DNA from: Gallionella sp.
GTDB lineage: Bacteria; Pseudomonadota; Gammaproteobacteria; Burkholderiales; Gallionellaceae
NCBI GenBank assembly: GCA_003153155.1
Contig: PLWV01000013.1
Span: 89,850-153,849, forward strand
Length of the DNA stretch: 64,000 nt
Direction: 5' to 3'
The stretch's first letter is position 1. Every line of letters starts with the position of its first letter. A program made the translations under genes and the position numbers. The notes beneath the pieces were generated by a model, which worked only from the letters and a program-made list of their open reading frames with translations, was not told the DNA's origin and ran no database searches. Below are positions 53,377 to 62,526 of this stretch, piece by piece.

Positions 53377-54207
53377 ATGCTATTGAAGTTCACCAAAATG
53401 CATGGCGCCGGCAATGACTTCGTGGTGCTGGATGGCGTGCGTCAGCACATCAAGCTCAGCCCGGAACAACTGCGTCTGCTGGCCGACCGGCATTTTGGCG
53501 TCGGATGCGACCAAATTTTATTGGTTGAAAAAGCCCATACTAAAGAGGCCGATTTTCGCTACCGCATCTTCAACGCCGACGGCGGAGAAGTGGAACAGTG
53601 CGGCAATGGCGCGCGCTGCTTTCTGCGCTTCGTGCATGACCAGAAATTGACCCCCAAGCGGGAGATCGTGGTGGAAACACTCGGCGGATTGATCAGTCCG
53701 CGTCTCGAACAAGACGGGCGCGTGACGGTCGATATGAGCCCGCCGGTTTTTGAACCGTCACGCATTCCATTCAATGGCGGCAGCGGTGCGGTAAGCGAGC
53801 CGCTGGAAGTCGCCGGCGAAACGCTGAATATCAGCGCGCTGTCGATAGGCAATCCGCATGCCGTGCAACTGGTGTCGGATGTCGAGCGTGCAGCGGTGGA
53901 AAAACTAGGGCCGCTGATCGAACATCACCCGCGCTTTCCCAAGCGCGTCAATGCCGGTTTCATGCAGGTAATGGATCGCCATTCCTTGCGGCTACGCGTG
54001 TATGAACGCGGCGCGGGGGAAACCCTGTCGTGCGGTACCGGGGCTTGTGCCGCAGTCGTGGCCGGCATTCGGCGCGGGTTGCTGGACAGCCCGGTGAACG
54101 TTGCCACACGCGGCGGCGTGTTGACCATCACCTGGGATGGCGATGGCCAGCCGGTGCTGATGACCGGTCCGGCGATTACGGTATTTGCAGGCGAAATCAA
54201 TTTATAG
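53377..54207 (+). CDS. dapF: diaminopimelate epimerase
   Basis: A 276-residue, cofactor-free racemase converting LL- to meso-DAP for lysine and peptidoglycan synthesis. It starts '[19 protein letters not shown]'. The two catalytic cysteines are in '[13 protein letters not shown]' and '[16 protein letters not shown]'. It heads the dapF-DUF484-xerC-rlmI operon; this order, often with lysA upstream, is common in proteobacteria. Confidence 0.97.
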   Translation: MLLKFTKMHGAGNDFVVLDGVRQHIKLSPEQLRLLADRHFGVGCDQILLVEKAHTKEADFRYRIFNADGGEVEQCGNGARCFLRFVHDQKLTPKREIVVETLGGLISPRLEQDGRVTVDMSPPVFEPSRIPFNGGSGAVSEPLEVAGETLNISALSIGNPHAVQLVSDVERAAVEKLGPLIEHHPRFPKRVNAGFMQVMDRHSLRLRVYERGAGETLSCGTGACAAVVAGIRRGLLDSPVNVATRGGVLTITWDGDGQPVLMTGPAITVFAGEINL

Positions 54208-54216
54208 GGAGTGGCG

Positions 54217-54843
54217 ATGAGAGCTGAAGAAGTAGCGCAATATTTGCAGAACAACCCGCAGTTCTTTGAGGAACATGTCGAAACGCTGGCGCAAATCAAC
54301 CTGCCGCACCCGCATGGCGGGCGCACGATTTCGTTGAGCGAACGACAGATGCTTGCCTTGCGCGAGAAGAACAAGGAGCTGGAAAAAAAGCTGCGCGAAA
54401 TTATCACGTTCGCACAAGATAACGATGCACTGCAACACAAGGTGCATGAATTCGTCGTTGCGCTATTCGCCGCGCGCGACCTGACCACGCTGCAGGAAAT
54501 GATCCCGCATTTGTTGCGCGATATCTTTGCCATACCGCACACCGTGTTGCATCTGTGGCAGACCAACCCGCCCAGCGCGGAAGTTTTGGCCTTTGCGGAT
54601 GCACAATCGCAACCGGTTTGCCTGCATCATGCCGCACACGACACCGCCGTATGGTTTGGCGAGCGTGCCGCGCAATTGCACTCTTACGCCTATTTGCCCT
54701 TACATGCGGGCAATGAGACCATAGGTTTGCTGGTACTCGCGAGCGAAGACAAGCAACGTTTTTACCCGGAAATGGGCACGGTGTTCTTGCAACGCATCGC
54801 CGAAGCGGTGAGCAGTGCGCTGCATCCGTATCTCACCCATTAG
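54217..54843 (+). CDS. DUF484 family protein
   Basis: A 208-residue protein. The N-terminal helical part is 'MRAEEVAQYLQNNPQFFEEHVETLAQINLPHPHGGRTISLSERQMLALREKNKELEKKLREI' (including a short coiled coil); the C-terminal part is a GAF-like domain ending 'EMGTVFLQRIAEAVSSALHPYL'. The function is unknown, but the gene almost always lies between dapF and xerC. ATG 54217 is preferred over GTG 54211, which overlaps the AGGGAG ribosome site. Confidence 0.9.
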   Translation: MRAEEVAQYLQNNPQFFEEHVETLAQINLPHPHGGRTISLSERQMLALREKNKELEKKLREIITFAQDNDALQHKVHEFVVALFAARDLTTLQEMIPHLLRDIFAIPHTVLHLWQTNPPSAEVLAFADAQSQPVCLHHAAHDTAVWFGERAAQLHSYAYLPLHAGNETIGLLVLASEDKQRFYPEMGTVFLQRIAEAVSSALHPYLTH

Positions 54844-54859
54844 TTATGCCAAATATGAA

Positions 54860-55762
54860 ATGACAGATGCCGCCACACCCAACCAACAATATCTGAATGG
54901 CTACTTGGCGTGGCTGCGCAACGAGAAGCAGTATTCCAAACTGACCGCAGAGAATTATGCCCGCGACCTCAAACATCTGTTCGAGCTGGCCGCAGAGACA
55001 CGGCTAGCCAATCTTAAGATCCATCACATCCGCCGCTTCATCGCGCAACTGCACAGCAAGGGTTTAGGCGGTCGTTCGCTGGCGCGCATGTTGTCGGCTT
55101 GGCGCGGCTTTTTCACTTATTTGATGCGCGATCACGGCCTGACCGACAATCCCTGCGTCGGACTGCGCGCACCCAAGTCGCCGAAGACTTTGCCGCAAGC
55201 CTTGTCGCCCGACGAGGCTGCGCGAATGGTCGACCTGCCGACTGACACAACTGAAGCGATACGCGACAAGGCGATATTCGAATTGTTTTATTCCTCCGGC
55301 CTGCGGCTGGCGGAACTGGTCAACCTCGATCCCGGGCAACTCGACTTGAGCGCAGGGGAAGTGCGCGTGACCGGCAAAGGCAGCAAGACGCGCATCGTGC
55401 CGCTCGGCCAGTTTGCCATCACCGCGCTGCAAGCCTGGCTGGCGGTGCGCAATCAACTGGCCAAAGCGGACGAAACCGCGTTGTTCGTCGGGCAACGCGG
55501 GTCACGCATTTCGCCGCGTGTGGTGCAACTGCGCATGAAGCAATGGGGCATCAAACAGGGCATCACCAGCAATGTACATCCGCACCTGCTGCGCCACTCG
55601 TTTGCCACTCACGTGCTGCAATCCAGCGGTGACTTGCGCGCCGTGCAGGAAATGCTCGGCCACGCCAGCATCTCCACCACTCAGGTTTATACCCATCTCG
55701 ATTTTCAATACCTCAGCAAGATTTACGACGCGGCTCATCCGCGCGCCAAGAAGAAAACATGA
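54860..55762 (+). CDS. xerC: tyrosine recombinase XerC
   Basis: A 300-residue site-specific recombinase resolving chromosome dimers at dif together with XerD. The N-terminal core-binding domain is 'YLAWLRNEKQYSKLTAENYARDL'. The catalytic R in 'SGLRLAELV', 'TGKGSKTRIVPL', HxxR in 'HPHLLRHSFATH', and the H and Tyr in 'GHASISTTQVYTHLD' are all present. Its stop overlaps the rlmI start by 4 bp (ATGA). The start at 54860 fits the family. Confidence 0.96.
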   Translation: MTDAATPNQQYLNGYLAWLRNEKQYSKLTAENYARDLKHLFELAAETRLANLKIHHIRRFIAQLHSKGLGGRSLARMLSAWRGFFTYLMRDHGLTDNPCVGLRAPKSPKTLPQALSPDEAARMVDLPTDTTEAIRDKAIFELFYSSGLRLAELVNLDPGQLDLSAGEVRVTGKGSKTRIVPLGQFAITALQAWLAVRNQLAKADETALFVGQRGSRISPRVVQLRMKQWGIKQGITSNVHPHLLRHSFATHVLQSSGDLRAVQEMLGHASISTTQVYTHLDFQYLSKIYDAAHPRAKKKT

Positions 55763-57093
55763 CCCTCCAGAAAACAAAATCTCGCTCCACGCCGCACCGC
55801 CCTTCACTAGGTAACCGGGATTTTCGCAACCGGACCAAACGCAGCGCTCAAACTACTGATAGCCAGAACACTCGCGGTGCGGCGCATGCCGGAGAAGCTA
55901 CCGCACAGCCCGGCATCATCCTCAAAGCAGGCCGCGAAAAATCCCTGCTGCGCCGCCACCCGTGGATATTTTCCGGCGCAGTCGAGCGCGTGGATGGCGC
56001 GCCCATCAGCGGCGACACGCTATCCGTGCGCAGTGCACAAGGCGAATTCCTCGCTTGGGCAGCATACAACGCCGGCTCACAAATCACCGCGCGGGTCTGG
56101 TCGTGGCGTGAAGAGGAAAATATTGACGCGGAATTTTTTCGCAACAAAATTTCCAGCGCGCTGGCGGCGCGCAGCGAGCTAAATCTTTCGCGCAACAGCA
56201 ACGGCATGCGCCTGATCCACGCCGAATCCGACGGCCTGCCGGGACTGATCGTCGATCAATACGGCGACGTGCTGGTGATGCAAATTGGCAGCGCGGGAAC
56301 GGAGCGCTGGCGCGACACCATCGCCGACATCCTGCAAGAACTCTGTAAGCCTGCGTGTATTTACGAACGCTCTGATTCCGAATCGCGTGCACTGGAAGGG
56401 CTGGAGCTGCGCAACGGCGTGCTGCGCGGCACGTTGCCCGATACCGTGGAAGTGATTGAGAACGGCCTGCGCTTCAAGGTGGATGTGGTATCAGGACAAA
56501 AGACCGGCTTCTATCTCGACCAGCGCGACAACCGCGCGCTGACCGGGACATTGGCGTGCGATAAAGACGTGCTGAATTGTTTTTGCTACACCGGCGGCTT
56601 CTCGCTGTATGCGCTGCGCGGCGGCGCAAAATCGGTGCTGTCGATCGATGCGTCGGGTGATGCGCTGCGCATCGCCGCAGAGAATTTAACCAGCAACGGG
56701 CTGGATACATCACGTGCCGAATGGGTGGAAGCGGATGTGTTTCAGGCGCTGCGCAAACTGCGCGACCAAGGACTATCATTCGACCTCATCATCCTCGACC
56801 CGCCCAAGTTCGCCCCCACCGCCGCCTTTGCCGAAAAGGCCGCGCGCGGCTACAAGGACATCAACCTGCTTGGCTTCAAGCTGCTCAGGCCGGGCGGCTT
56901 GCTCTGTACCTATTCCTGCTCCGGCGGCATCAGCGAAGACCTGTTCCAGAAGATCGTCGCCGGTGCCGCACTCGATGCCGGCGTGGATGCGCAAATCATT
57001 CACCACCTGCACGCCAGCGCCGATCATCCGGTGCTGCTCAGTTTTCCAGAGGGTGCGTATTTGAAGGGGTTGGTGTTACGGGTGGGATTGTAG
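55759..57093 (+). CDS. rlmI: 23S rRNA (cytosine-5) methyltransferase RlmI-like
   Basis: 444 residues. After a basic N-terminal extension of about 50 residues, a PUA domain ('IILKAGREKSLLRRHPWIFSGAVERVDG') leads to an EEHEE part and the SAM domain: 'KTGFYLDQRDNRALTG', 'VLNCFCYTGGFSLYALRGGAKSVLSIDAS', 'FDLIILDPPKFAP' and 'LLCTYSCSGGIS', which has the catalytic Cys. RlmI makes m5C1962 in 23S rRNA. The N-terminal extension is probably real because of the ATGA overlap with xerC, but a later start near the PUA domain cannot be excluded. Confidence 0.92.
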   Translation: MTLQKTKSRSTPHRPSLGNRDFRNRTKRSAQTTDSQNTRGAAHAGEATAQPGIILKAGREKSLLRRHPWIFSGAVERVDGAPISGDTLSVRSAQGEFLAWAAYNAGSQITARVWSWREEENIDAEFFRNKISSALAARSELNLSRNSNGMRLIHAESDGLPGLIVDQYGDVLVMQIGSAGTERWRDTIADILQELCKPACIYERSDSESRALEGLELRNGVLRGTLPDTVEVIENGLRFKVDVVSGQKTGFYLDQRDNRALTGTLACDKDVLNCFCYTGGFSLYALRGGAKSVLSIDASGDALRIAAENLTSNGLDTSRAEWVEADVFQALRKLRDQGLSFDLIILDPPKFAPTAAFAEKAARGYKDINLLGFKLLRPGGLLCTYSCSGGISEDLFQKIVAGAALDAGVDAQIIHHLHASADHPVLLSFPEGAYLKGLVLRVGL

Positions 57094-57100
57094 CCAGTCC

Positions 57101-58120
57101 CTATGCAGCAGGAACAATTTGCCCGTTAATCTGAACACCATAGGAAAAACGAACATGTTTATTGTCTCGCTGCATATGTTCTGGAGGTAATTCGATCACT
57201 TGCGTCGGGAAACCACCGATGTACTGCACGTGTTTACGGCACAAATGGGCAAGCATATTTTCAAATATTCCAGATAAGCCATCAACTGCATCCGCCATAA
57301 ACCAAGAGATAGGCACTGGCGAATAACGTTCACTTCGGTAGACTGCCTCAATCATAGGCGGAGAAATCTTCCCATCAGCGCCAAGACTAAAATCGCTAAC
57401 TATGGCCATTTGGGTTGGCGGCTGTGGGTGCTCGAGGCAATTTCGAACATTCCGGATGTATTTCAATCTCGGCGCGACATCTTTCGCAAACCTTGCGAAG
57501 GGATCGTCTTCACCATATTTCTGCACAGCCAATTTAGCGAGGGATTCAAACCCTCCAGTTCCCACATCTTTTTCATAGAACAACTTGACGATGCTAAACA
57601 TGCTTTGCGAAGCATGATCTGCCTTTTGGTAAAACGTCTTGCAGCGTACTGCCACATCGCCAATCGCAGGCATTATCATGGCACCATGCGTTTTTTGGCG
57701 GTTGTTAAAAGCATCAATTTCTGTACGTTCCGATAACCGAAACGCTTCCATTGCTTCTTGCATAGCCACAATATCTTTCAAAGCATCAAACGACAACATG
57801 ACAGCTCGTTCACAGTCGAATGTCGGCGGTAGATATGTTTTTTTAAAGAGACTGTTGGCAGTAAGCAACGTCCGCCCCACTAACTCAGACTCAGAACCGC
57901 AAGTAAGAACCCGTTGTTGAATATTTGGGATGTTTGGGTTGAGGCGCTCTGGATCGATGGAGTCGGCAAGCTTAACTGCGTAAATACCGTTTTCTTTAAC
58001 GATATATAAAACATCACAAATAGGAATCATTGCCGTAATCGCACTACTATCATCGGCAGATCCAATTTCCATTTTGCCTGCGGACTCTCGCAAGCGGTCA
58101 ATTGGTCTTTTTTCGCTCAT
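57101..58120 (-). CDS. uncharacterised protein with a HEPN-like RxxxxH motif
   Basis: 339 residues, no signal peptide or membrane helix. It is predicted helical, for example 'DIVAMQEAMEAFRLSERTEIDAFNNRQKTHGAMI' and 'VRCKTFYQKADHASQSMFSIVKLFYEKDVG'. 'YIRNVRNCLEHPQPP' carries an R-x4-H pattern (RNCLEH) as in HEPN ribonuclease or nucleic-acid-related domains. The family is not recognised. Base composition is more AT-rich than in the neighbouring rlmI. It lies alone between two housekeeping clusters, a position typical of an acquired accessory gene. Confidence 0.7.
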   Translation of the reverse strand: MSEKRPIDRLRESAGKMEIGSADDSSAITAMIPICDVLYIVKENGIYAVKLADSIDPERLNPNIPNIQQRVLTCGSESELVGRTLLTANSLFKKTYLPPTFDCERAVMLSFDALKDIVAMQEAMEAFRLSERTEIDAFNNRQKTHGAMIMPAIGDVAVRCKTFYQKADHASQSMFSIVKLFYEKDVGTGGFESLAKLAVQKYGEDDPFARFAKDVAPRLKYIRNVRNCLEHPQPPTQMAIVSDFSLGADGKISPPMIEAVYRSERYSPVPISWFMADAVDGLSGIFENMLAHLCRKHVQYIGGFPTQVIELPPEHMQRDNKHVRFSYGVQINGQIVPAA

Positions 58121-58440
58121 TTTCCTTCGTTAAATCTTTAGAACCTTCGTGTGCTTCCCCTCCCCTCATTCGCCACCGAGTAGCACAGGCTGGTCAGGGG
58201 ATTTCGGCGAGCACTATTTGAGCATGTGGCCGCGCAGCGGATCATGCGAGTTGCGCAGCCGCCTGACCAGACGAGCAACGCAGGAAACCCCGTGAGGGGT
58301 GGCGGATTGGGGTCGCCTTTTCTTGGGTTACTTTCTTTTGGCGAAGCAAAAGAAAGTAACTAGCTGCCGGGCTACCCCCGGCGATTTCCCCTTGAACACT
58401 GTATCAATTCATTCACCCTTCGATACCTCAGGGCGAACGG
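58121..58440. repeat. repeat-filled gap between the HEPN-like gene and rlpA
   Basis: The 328-bp gap contains a 34-base palindrome at 58328-58361 (GTTACTTTCTTTTG-GCGAAG-CAAAAGAAAGTAAC) within the widespread 'GGTCGCC..TGGGTTACTTTCTTTTGG' repeat, preceded by CTGACCAG/CTGGTCAG inverted motifs. Near 58419 comes a CCTTCGA..CTCAGGGCGAACGG repeat as in the prmC start. No gene is supported. Confidence 0.7.
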
Positions 58441-58448
58441 CCAATCAA

Positions 58449-59405
58449 TTACGGCAAATTCACCATCGGCTTGAACCCCAGCTTCCCTTCCAAACTCTCC
58501 GCGCTGCTGCGCGCTTCGCTCTGGTTGGCATACGGGCCGATATGCACGCGCACCAGCCCGTCTTTCGTGGTGGACAATTTGAACTGCTTGCCGGTGTTGC
58601 CGAGTTCGGTGCGCATACGCACCAGAAAGCTCTCGGCATTCTGTTGCGATTCGAATGCGCCGAGTTGCAGATAAACATCGTTGTCGCTGTTTTCCAGCGA
58701 TGCCAGTGCGACCGGTACAAGTGCGGTTTCAGGTACATCAGCCGCGGCGGCAGGCGCGCTGCTTTCCAGCGGCTTGCTTTGCACCGGTTCACTGGCGGCC
58801 ATGGGGATGATGCTGGCATTGGCAGCCAGGCTTTCCACTTTGACTTCCGCACTGCCGTCGCCGAGGATGCCCAGTTTGTACGCGGCGGTATAGGACAGGT
58901 CGATCACACGATCACTCAGGAACGGGCCTCTGTCATTGATGCGCACGATGACCGACTTTTGATTGGCGAGATTCGTCACGCGCGCATAGCTGGGCACCGG
59001 CAATGTGGGATGCGCGGCGGTCATGGCGTACATGTCATAAGTCTCGCCGCTGGAAGTGCGCTCACCATTGAATTTTTTGCCATACCATGAGGCGATGCCG
59101 CGCTCTTTGAACTTTCCAGCCACGGTCAGCGGCTTGTAAGTCTTGCCCAGCGCGACATAGGGGCGATTGGCATAACGATGCAACGGTTCGTTTTTCGGCA
59201 CAGCATCCGGTATCGCATCAAGATTAACGGGGATATCCGCCCCCGGTCCATCCCCGGCGAGGTAGCCGCCGACACCGGGCGCGCCGGCTGCGCGATTTTC
59301 AGCCGGTGTGGTGGTGCCGGGCGTCGCAGCCTTGCGGTGCGGCAGTGCGCCGCAAGCGGCGAGCAGCAAGGTTGCCAATATCAGAACTGCGGTTTTTTTG
59401 CTCAT
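58449..59405 (-). CDS. rlpA: septal ring lytic transglycosylase / rare lipoprotein A
   Basis: A 318-residue outer-membrane lipoprotein. The lipobox is 'TLLLAACGALP'. The double-psi beta-barrel domain contains 'GIASWYGKKFNGERTSSGETYDMYAMTAAHPTLP' and 'VRINDRGPFLSDRVIDLSYTAAYKLG' (catalytic Asp in NDRGPF). It ends with a C-terminal SPOR domain ('VYLQLGAFESQQNAESFLVRM ... GPYANQSEARS') that binds denuded glycan at the septum. It is the last gene of mreC-mreD-mrdA-rodA-rlpA. NSL array G lies between the rodA stop and its AGGAG ribosome site. Confidence 0.95.
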   Translation of the reverse strand: MSKKTAVLILATLLLAACGALPHRKAATPGTTTPAENRAAGAPGVGGYLAGDGPGADIPVNLDAIPDAVPKNEPLHRYANRPYVALGKTYKPLTVAGKFKERGIASWYGKKFNGERTSSGETYDMYAMTAAHPTLPVPSYARVTNLANQKSVIVRINDRGPFLSDRVIDLSYTAAYKLGILGDGSAEVKVESLAANASIIPMAASEPVQSKPLESSAPAAAADVPETALVPVALASLENSDNDVYLQLGAFESQQNAESFLVRMRTELGNTGKQFKLSTTKDGLVRVHIGPYANQSEARSSAESLEGKLGFKPMVNLP

Positions 59406-59417
59406 GCGATCTCCTAT

Positions 59418-59537
59418 TAACCAGCCACTTGGCTAGTGTATTTTGGTGGCCTAGTGGAATGGCTATAACCAACCACTTGGCAACCGTCCTCTGGTTGCTT
59501 AGTGGGATGGCTAGTTGTTTCACCAGTTGTTTTATCA
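59418..59537 (+). repeat. NSL array G at the rodA-rlpA junction
   Basis: It begins TAACCAGCCACTTGG and ends TTTTATCA. Unit 1 pairs CCACT (59425-59429) with AGTGG (59453-59457). Unit 2 pairs CCACT/CAACC (59473-59485) with GGTTG/AGTGG (59493-59505). The terminal ATCA (59534-59537) supplies the rodA stop codon on the minus strand. The other end lies next to the rlpA ribosome site. In the mRNA it would form hairpins within the operon. Confidence 0.85.
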
Positions 59538-60632
59538 AGACTTAACCAATTTCTTGTGTGTCTCTATGCTCATCAGCATACCAAAACCGAGCAGCAGGGT
59601 CAGCATGGATGTGCCGCCGTAACTAATGAGCGGCAGCGGCACACCGACCACGGGCAGGATACCGCTGACCATGCCCATGTTGACGAACGCATAAGTGGCG
59701 AAGGTCAGCGTGATGGAGCCAGCCATTAAACGCGTGAAGTAAGTGGAGGCATGCGAGGTGATGATGAAGCCGCGCCAAATCACAAAAGAGTACAGCGACA
59801 ACAGGATCAGATTGCCGAGTAGGCCGAATTCTTCCGAGTAAACCGCGAAAATAAAATCGGTGGTGCGCTCCGGCAGGAAATCCAGATGTGTCTGTGTGCC
59901 GTTCAAATAGCCCTTGCCGAGGATGCCGCCTGAACCCACCGCAATGGTCGCCTGGATGGTGTGATAACCATTGCCCAGCGCGTCTTGTGAAGGGTCGAAC
60001 AGCATCATGATGCGGTGGCGTTGATAATCGTGCATCATCGACCACAGCACCGGCGCGCTGGCGAGTGCCGCGACGAACAACCCGCCTATCACGCGCCAAC
60101 TCAGGCCGGCCAGGAACAACACGTAAAATCCGCTCGCGGAGATCAGCAACGAAGTGCCCAGATCGGGCTGGCGTGCGATCAGCACTATCGGCATGAACAA
60201 CAGCAGGGCGGCGATGAAATAATTTTTCAGCGTAAGCGTGGCTTCGTGCTTCTCGAAATACCAGGCCATCATCAACGGCACGCCGATCTTCATCAGTTCA
60301 GATGGCTGGATGGTCGTCACGCCAAGGTTCAACCAGCGTCGTGCGCCGTGGCTGATATCGCCGAACAGCGCCACGCCAATCAGCAATACCATGCCCAACA
60401 CATAGATCGGCACGGCGGTGCGCATCAAATAATGCAAAGGAAGATTGGCGATCAGCCACATAAAGGCGAGAGCCACCACGATGTTGCGCATCTGGTTGAG
60501 CGGGCGATCCCAGCTTGCATTATCGGCACTGTACAACACCAGTAGGCTGGTCAGCAGCAGCAGGCTGATACCCAGCAACAGTTGCCGGTCGAGATGCGCG
60601 ATGAAACGCAACCAAAATTGCCGCCTAGTCAT
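59535..60632 (-). CDS. rodA: rod shape-determining protein RodA (SEDS glycosyltransferase)
   Basis: A 365-residue, ten-helix SEDS family peptidoglycan polymerase of the elongasome, working with PBP2. Motifs are 'WDRPLNQMRNIVVALAFMWLIANLP', 'GARRWLNLGVTTIQPSELMKIGVPLMMAWYF', 'RQPDLGTSLLIS', 'LDFLPERTTDFIFAVYSEEFGLLG', and 'GVPLPLISYGGTSMLTLLLGFGMLMS'. It overlaps mrdA by 8 bp. The last codons (KKLVKS-stop) end inside array G. Confidence 0.97.
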   Translation of the reverse strand: MTRRQFWLRFIAHLDRQLLLGISLLLLTSLLVLYSADNASWDRPLNQMRNIVVALAFMWLIANLPLHYLMRTAVPIYVLGMVLLIGVALFGDISHGARRWLNLGVTTIQPSELMKIGVPLMMAWYFEKHEATLTLKNYFIAALLLFMPIVLIARQPDLGTSLLISASGFYVLFLAGLSWRVIGGLFVAALASAPVLWSMMHDYQRHRIMMLFDPSQDALGNGYHTIQATIAVGSGGILGKGYLNGTQTHLDFLPERTTDFIFAVYSEEFGLLGNLILLSLYSFVIWRGFIITSHASTYFTRLMAGSITLTFATYAFVNMGMVSGILPVVGVPLPLISYGGTSMLTLLLGFGMLMSIETHKKLVKS

Positions 60633-62526
60633 GTTCGCTGCCCCCTTTCACTTCCACATCGGCCAATGGCTTCGGCACTTTGCCGAGCAGGTAATAATCA
60701 AGCACTTTTCGCGCGATGGGTGCCGCTACGCCGCCGCCGTGTCCGCCGTTCTCGGCCAGCACCACCAGCGCGATTTTGGGTTGTTCGGCAGGGGCATAAG
60801 CGATGAACCAGGCATGATCGCGAAGTCGCTCGTCGACATTTTTAACGTCATATTTTTCGCCCTGCTTCATGGCGATCACCTGCGCCGTGCCGGTCTTGCC
60901 CGCGATGTGATAGGGCGCCCCCAGGGAGGCATATACCGCCGTGCCGCCGGGTTGTGTGACAGCGACCATGGCACGCCTGACTAAATCCAGATCCTTAGGG
61001 TCGATGTGCAAATCGTACAGGGGATCCTTGGCGATGAAACGATTTTCGCTGCTGCGCGGACTTTGCACTTCTTTTACCAGGTGGGGTTTGTATGCCAAAC
61101 CATTGTTCGCCAGCGTGGCGGTGGCAAACGCCAGTTGCAAGGGTGTGACCAGGCTATAACCCTGTCCGATGCCGACCGATACCGTGTCGCCGGGATACCA
61201 GATTTGCTGGTAGCGTTTCATCTTCCATTCCTGCGAAGGTACCAAACCGGAAGTTTCGCCCTCCATATCGATGCCGGTCTTCTTGCCAAAACCGAAGCGC
61301 GACAAAAAATTGGAAATATTGTCTATACCCAGCTCGGTTGCCAAGCCATAGAAATAGGTGTCGCATGACATCTGGATGGCCTTGAACATGTTTACACTGC
61401 CGTGGCCGCCCGCTTTCCAGTCGCGGTATTGGCGGCTGCTGCCTGGCAAATAATACACGCCTGGGTCATTGATGGTTTGCTCGGGCGTGCGCGTGTGGAA
61501 ATTCAAGCCGGCGAGTGCCATGAAAGGCTTGATGGTCGAGCCGGGCGGATATTGGCCGCGCAGCGCGCGATTGTTGAGCGGCACATCGGGTGAGTTATTC
61601 AGCTCATCCCAGCTCTGCGTATCGATGCCGTCGATGAACGGGTTGGGGTCGTAGCCCGGCTTGCTGACGAAGGCCAGCACTTCGCCATTGTTCGGATCTA
61701 TCGCCACCAATGCGCCGCGATAGTTGCCGAACGATTGCTCGGCGATTTCCTGCAACTTCGCATCGATGCTCAATACCAGCGCGTTGCCGGAAACCGGCGC
61801 GGTGCGGGATAGCATACGCACCGCCCGTCCGCCCGCATCCACCTCGACCTGTTCTATGCCGGTGGTACCGTGCAGGTCACTTTCGTAGCTCTGTTCCAGA
61901 CCGGTTTTGCCGATGTAATCCGAGCCGCGATAATTTGCCGCCAGATCGTTTTCTTCAAGTTGATCCACTTCGGTATCGTTAATACGCCCGATATAGCCGA
62001 TCAAATGGGAAGTCTTTTTACCGAACGGATAATCGCGAAATAATCGCGCCTTGATCTCGACACCCGGAAAGCGATATTGCTGCGCGGCAAAGCGCGCGAC
62101 TTCTTCATCGCTCAAGCGATTGCGGATCACCAGCGTTTCAAAGTTGTGACTCTCGACGAGCAGTTTTTTGAAACGCTTGCGATCCTTGTTGGTGATCGCT
62201 ACCAGCGTGGACAGATCATTGATCGTGGCCTCAATATCCGCTGTTTTGTTCTGGTTTATCTCCAGCGTGTAGCCGGAATAGTTGTGCGCCAGCACCACGC
62301 CGTTGCGGTCGAGTATCAAGCCGCGATTGGGAACGATGGGAACGACAGCGATTCGGTTACTTTCCGACAGCGTCTGGTAATAGCTGTGGCGCGCCACTTG
62401 CAGATAGACGAAGCGCACCAGCAGAATCGCCAGCAATACCGATAGAAAACCGATGCCAACGACCAGCCGCAACTGGAAGTGAAAAATCTCGCGCTGATGA
62501 TTTTTAAACTCAACGCGCTTCTTCAT
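60625..62526 (-). CDS. mrdA: penicillin-binding protein 2, elongation transpeptidase
   Basis: A 633-residue class B PBP. It has an N-terminal membrane helix ('LVVGIGFLSVLLAILLVRFVYLQ') and a pedestal domain ('NRIAVVPIVPNRGLILDRNGVVLAHN'). The transpeptidase has the catalytic Ser in 'PPGSTIKPF', SxN-type 'SCD' in 'AIQMSCDTYFYGLA' and KTG 'AGKTGTAQV'. It cross-links side-wall peptidoglycan with RodA. Its ATG overlaps the mreD stop by 4 bp. Confidence 0.97.
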   Translation of the reverse strand: MKKRVEFKNHQREIFHFQLRLVVGIGFLSVLLAILLVRFVYLQVARHSYYQTLSESNRIAVVPIVPNRGLILDRNGVVLAHNYSGYTLEINQNKTADIEATINDLSTLVAITNKDRKRFKKLLVESHNFETLVIRNRLSDEEVARFAAQQYRFPGVEIKARLFRDYPFGKKTSHLIGYIGRINDTEVDQLEENDLAANYRGSDYIGKTGLEQSYESDLHGTTGIEQVEVDAGGRAVRMLSRTAPVSGNALVLSIDAKLQEIAEQSFGNYRGALVAIDPNNGEVLAFVSKPGYDPNPFIDGIDTQSWDELNNSPDVPLNNRALRGQYPPGSTIKPFMALAGLNFHTRTPEQTINDPGVYYLPGSSRQYRDWKAGGHGSVNMFKAIQMSCDTYFYGLATELGIDNISNFLSRFGFGKKTGIDMEGETSGLVPSQEWKMKRYQQIWYPGDTVSVGIGQGYSLVTPLQLAFATATLANNGLAYKPHLVKEVQSPRSSENRFIAKDPLYDLHIDPKDLDLVRRAMVAVTQPGGTAVYASLGAPYHIAGKTGTAQVIAMKQGEKYDVKNVDERLRDHAWFIAYAPAEQPKIALVVLAENGGHGGGVAAPIARKVLDYYLLGKVPKPLADVEVKGGSEHD

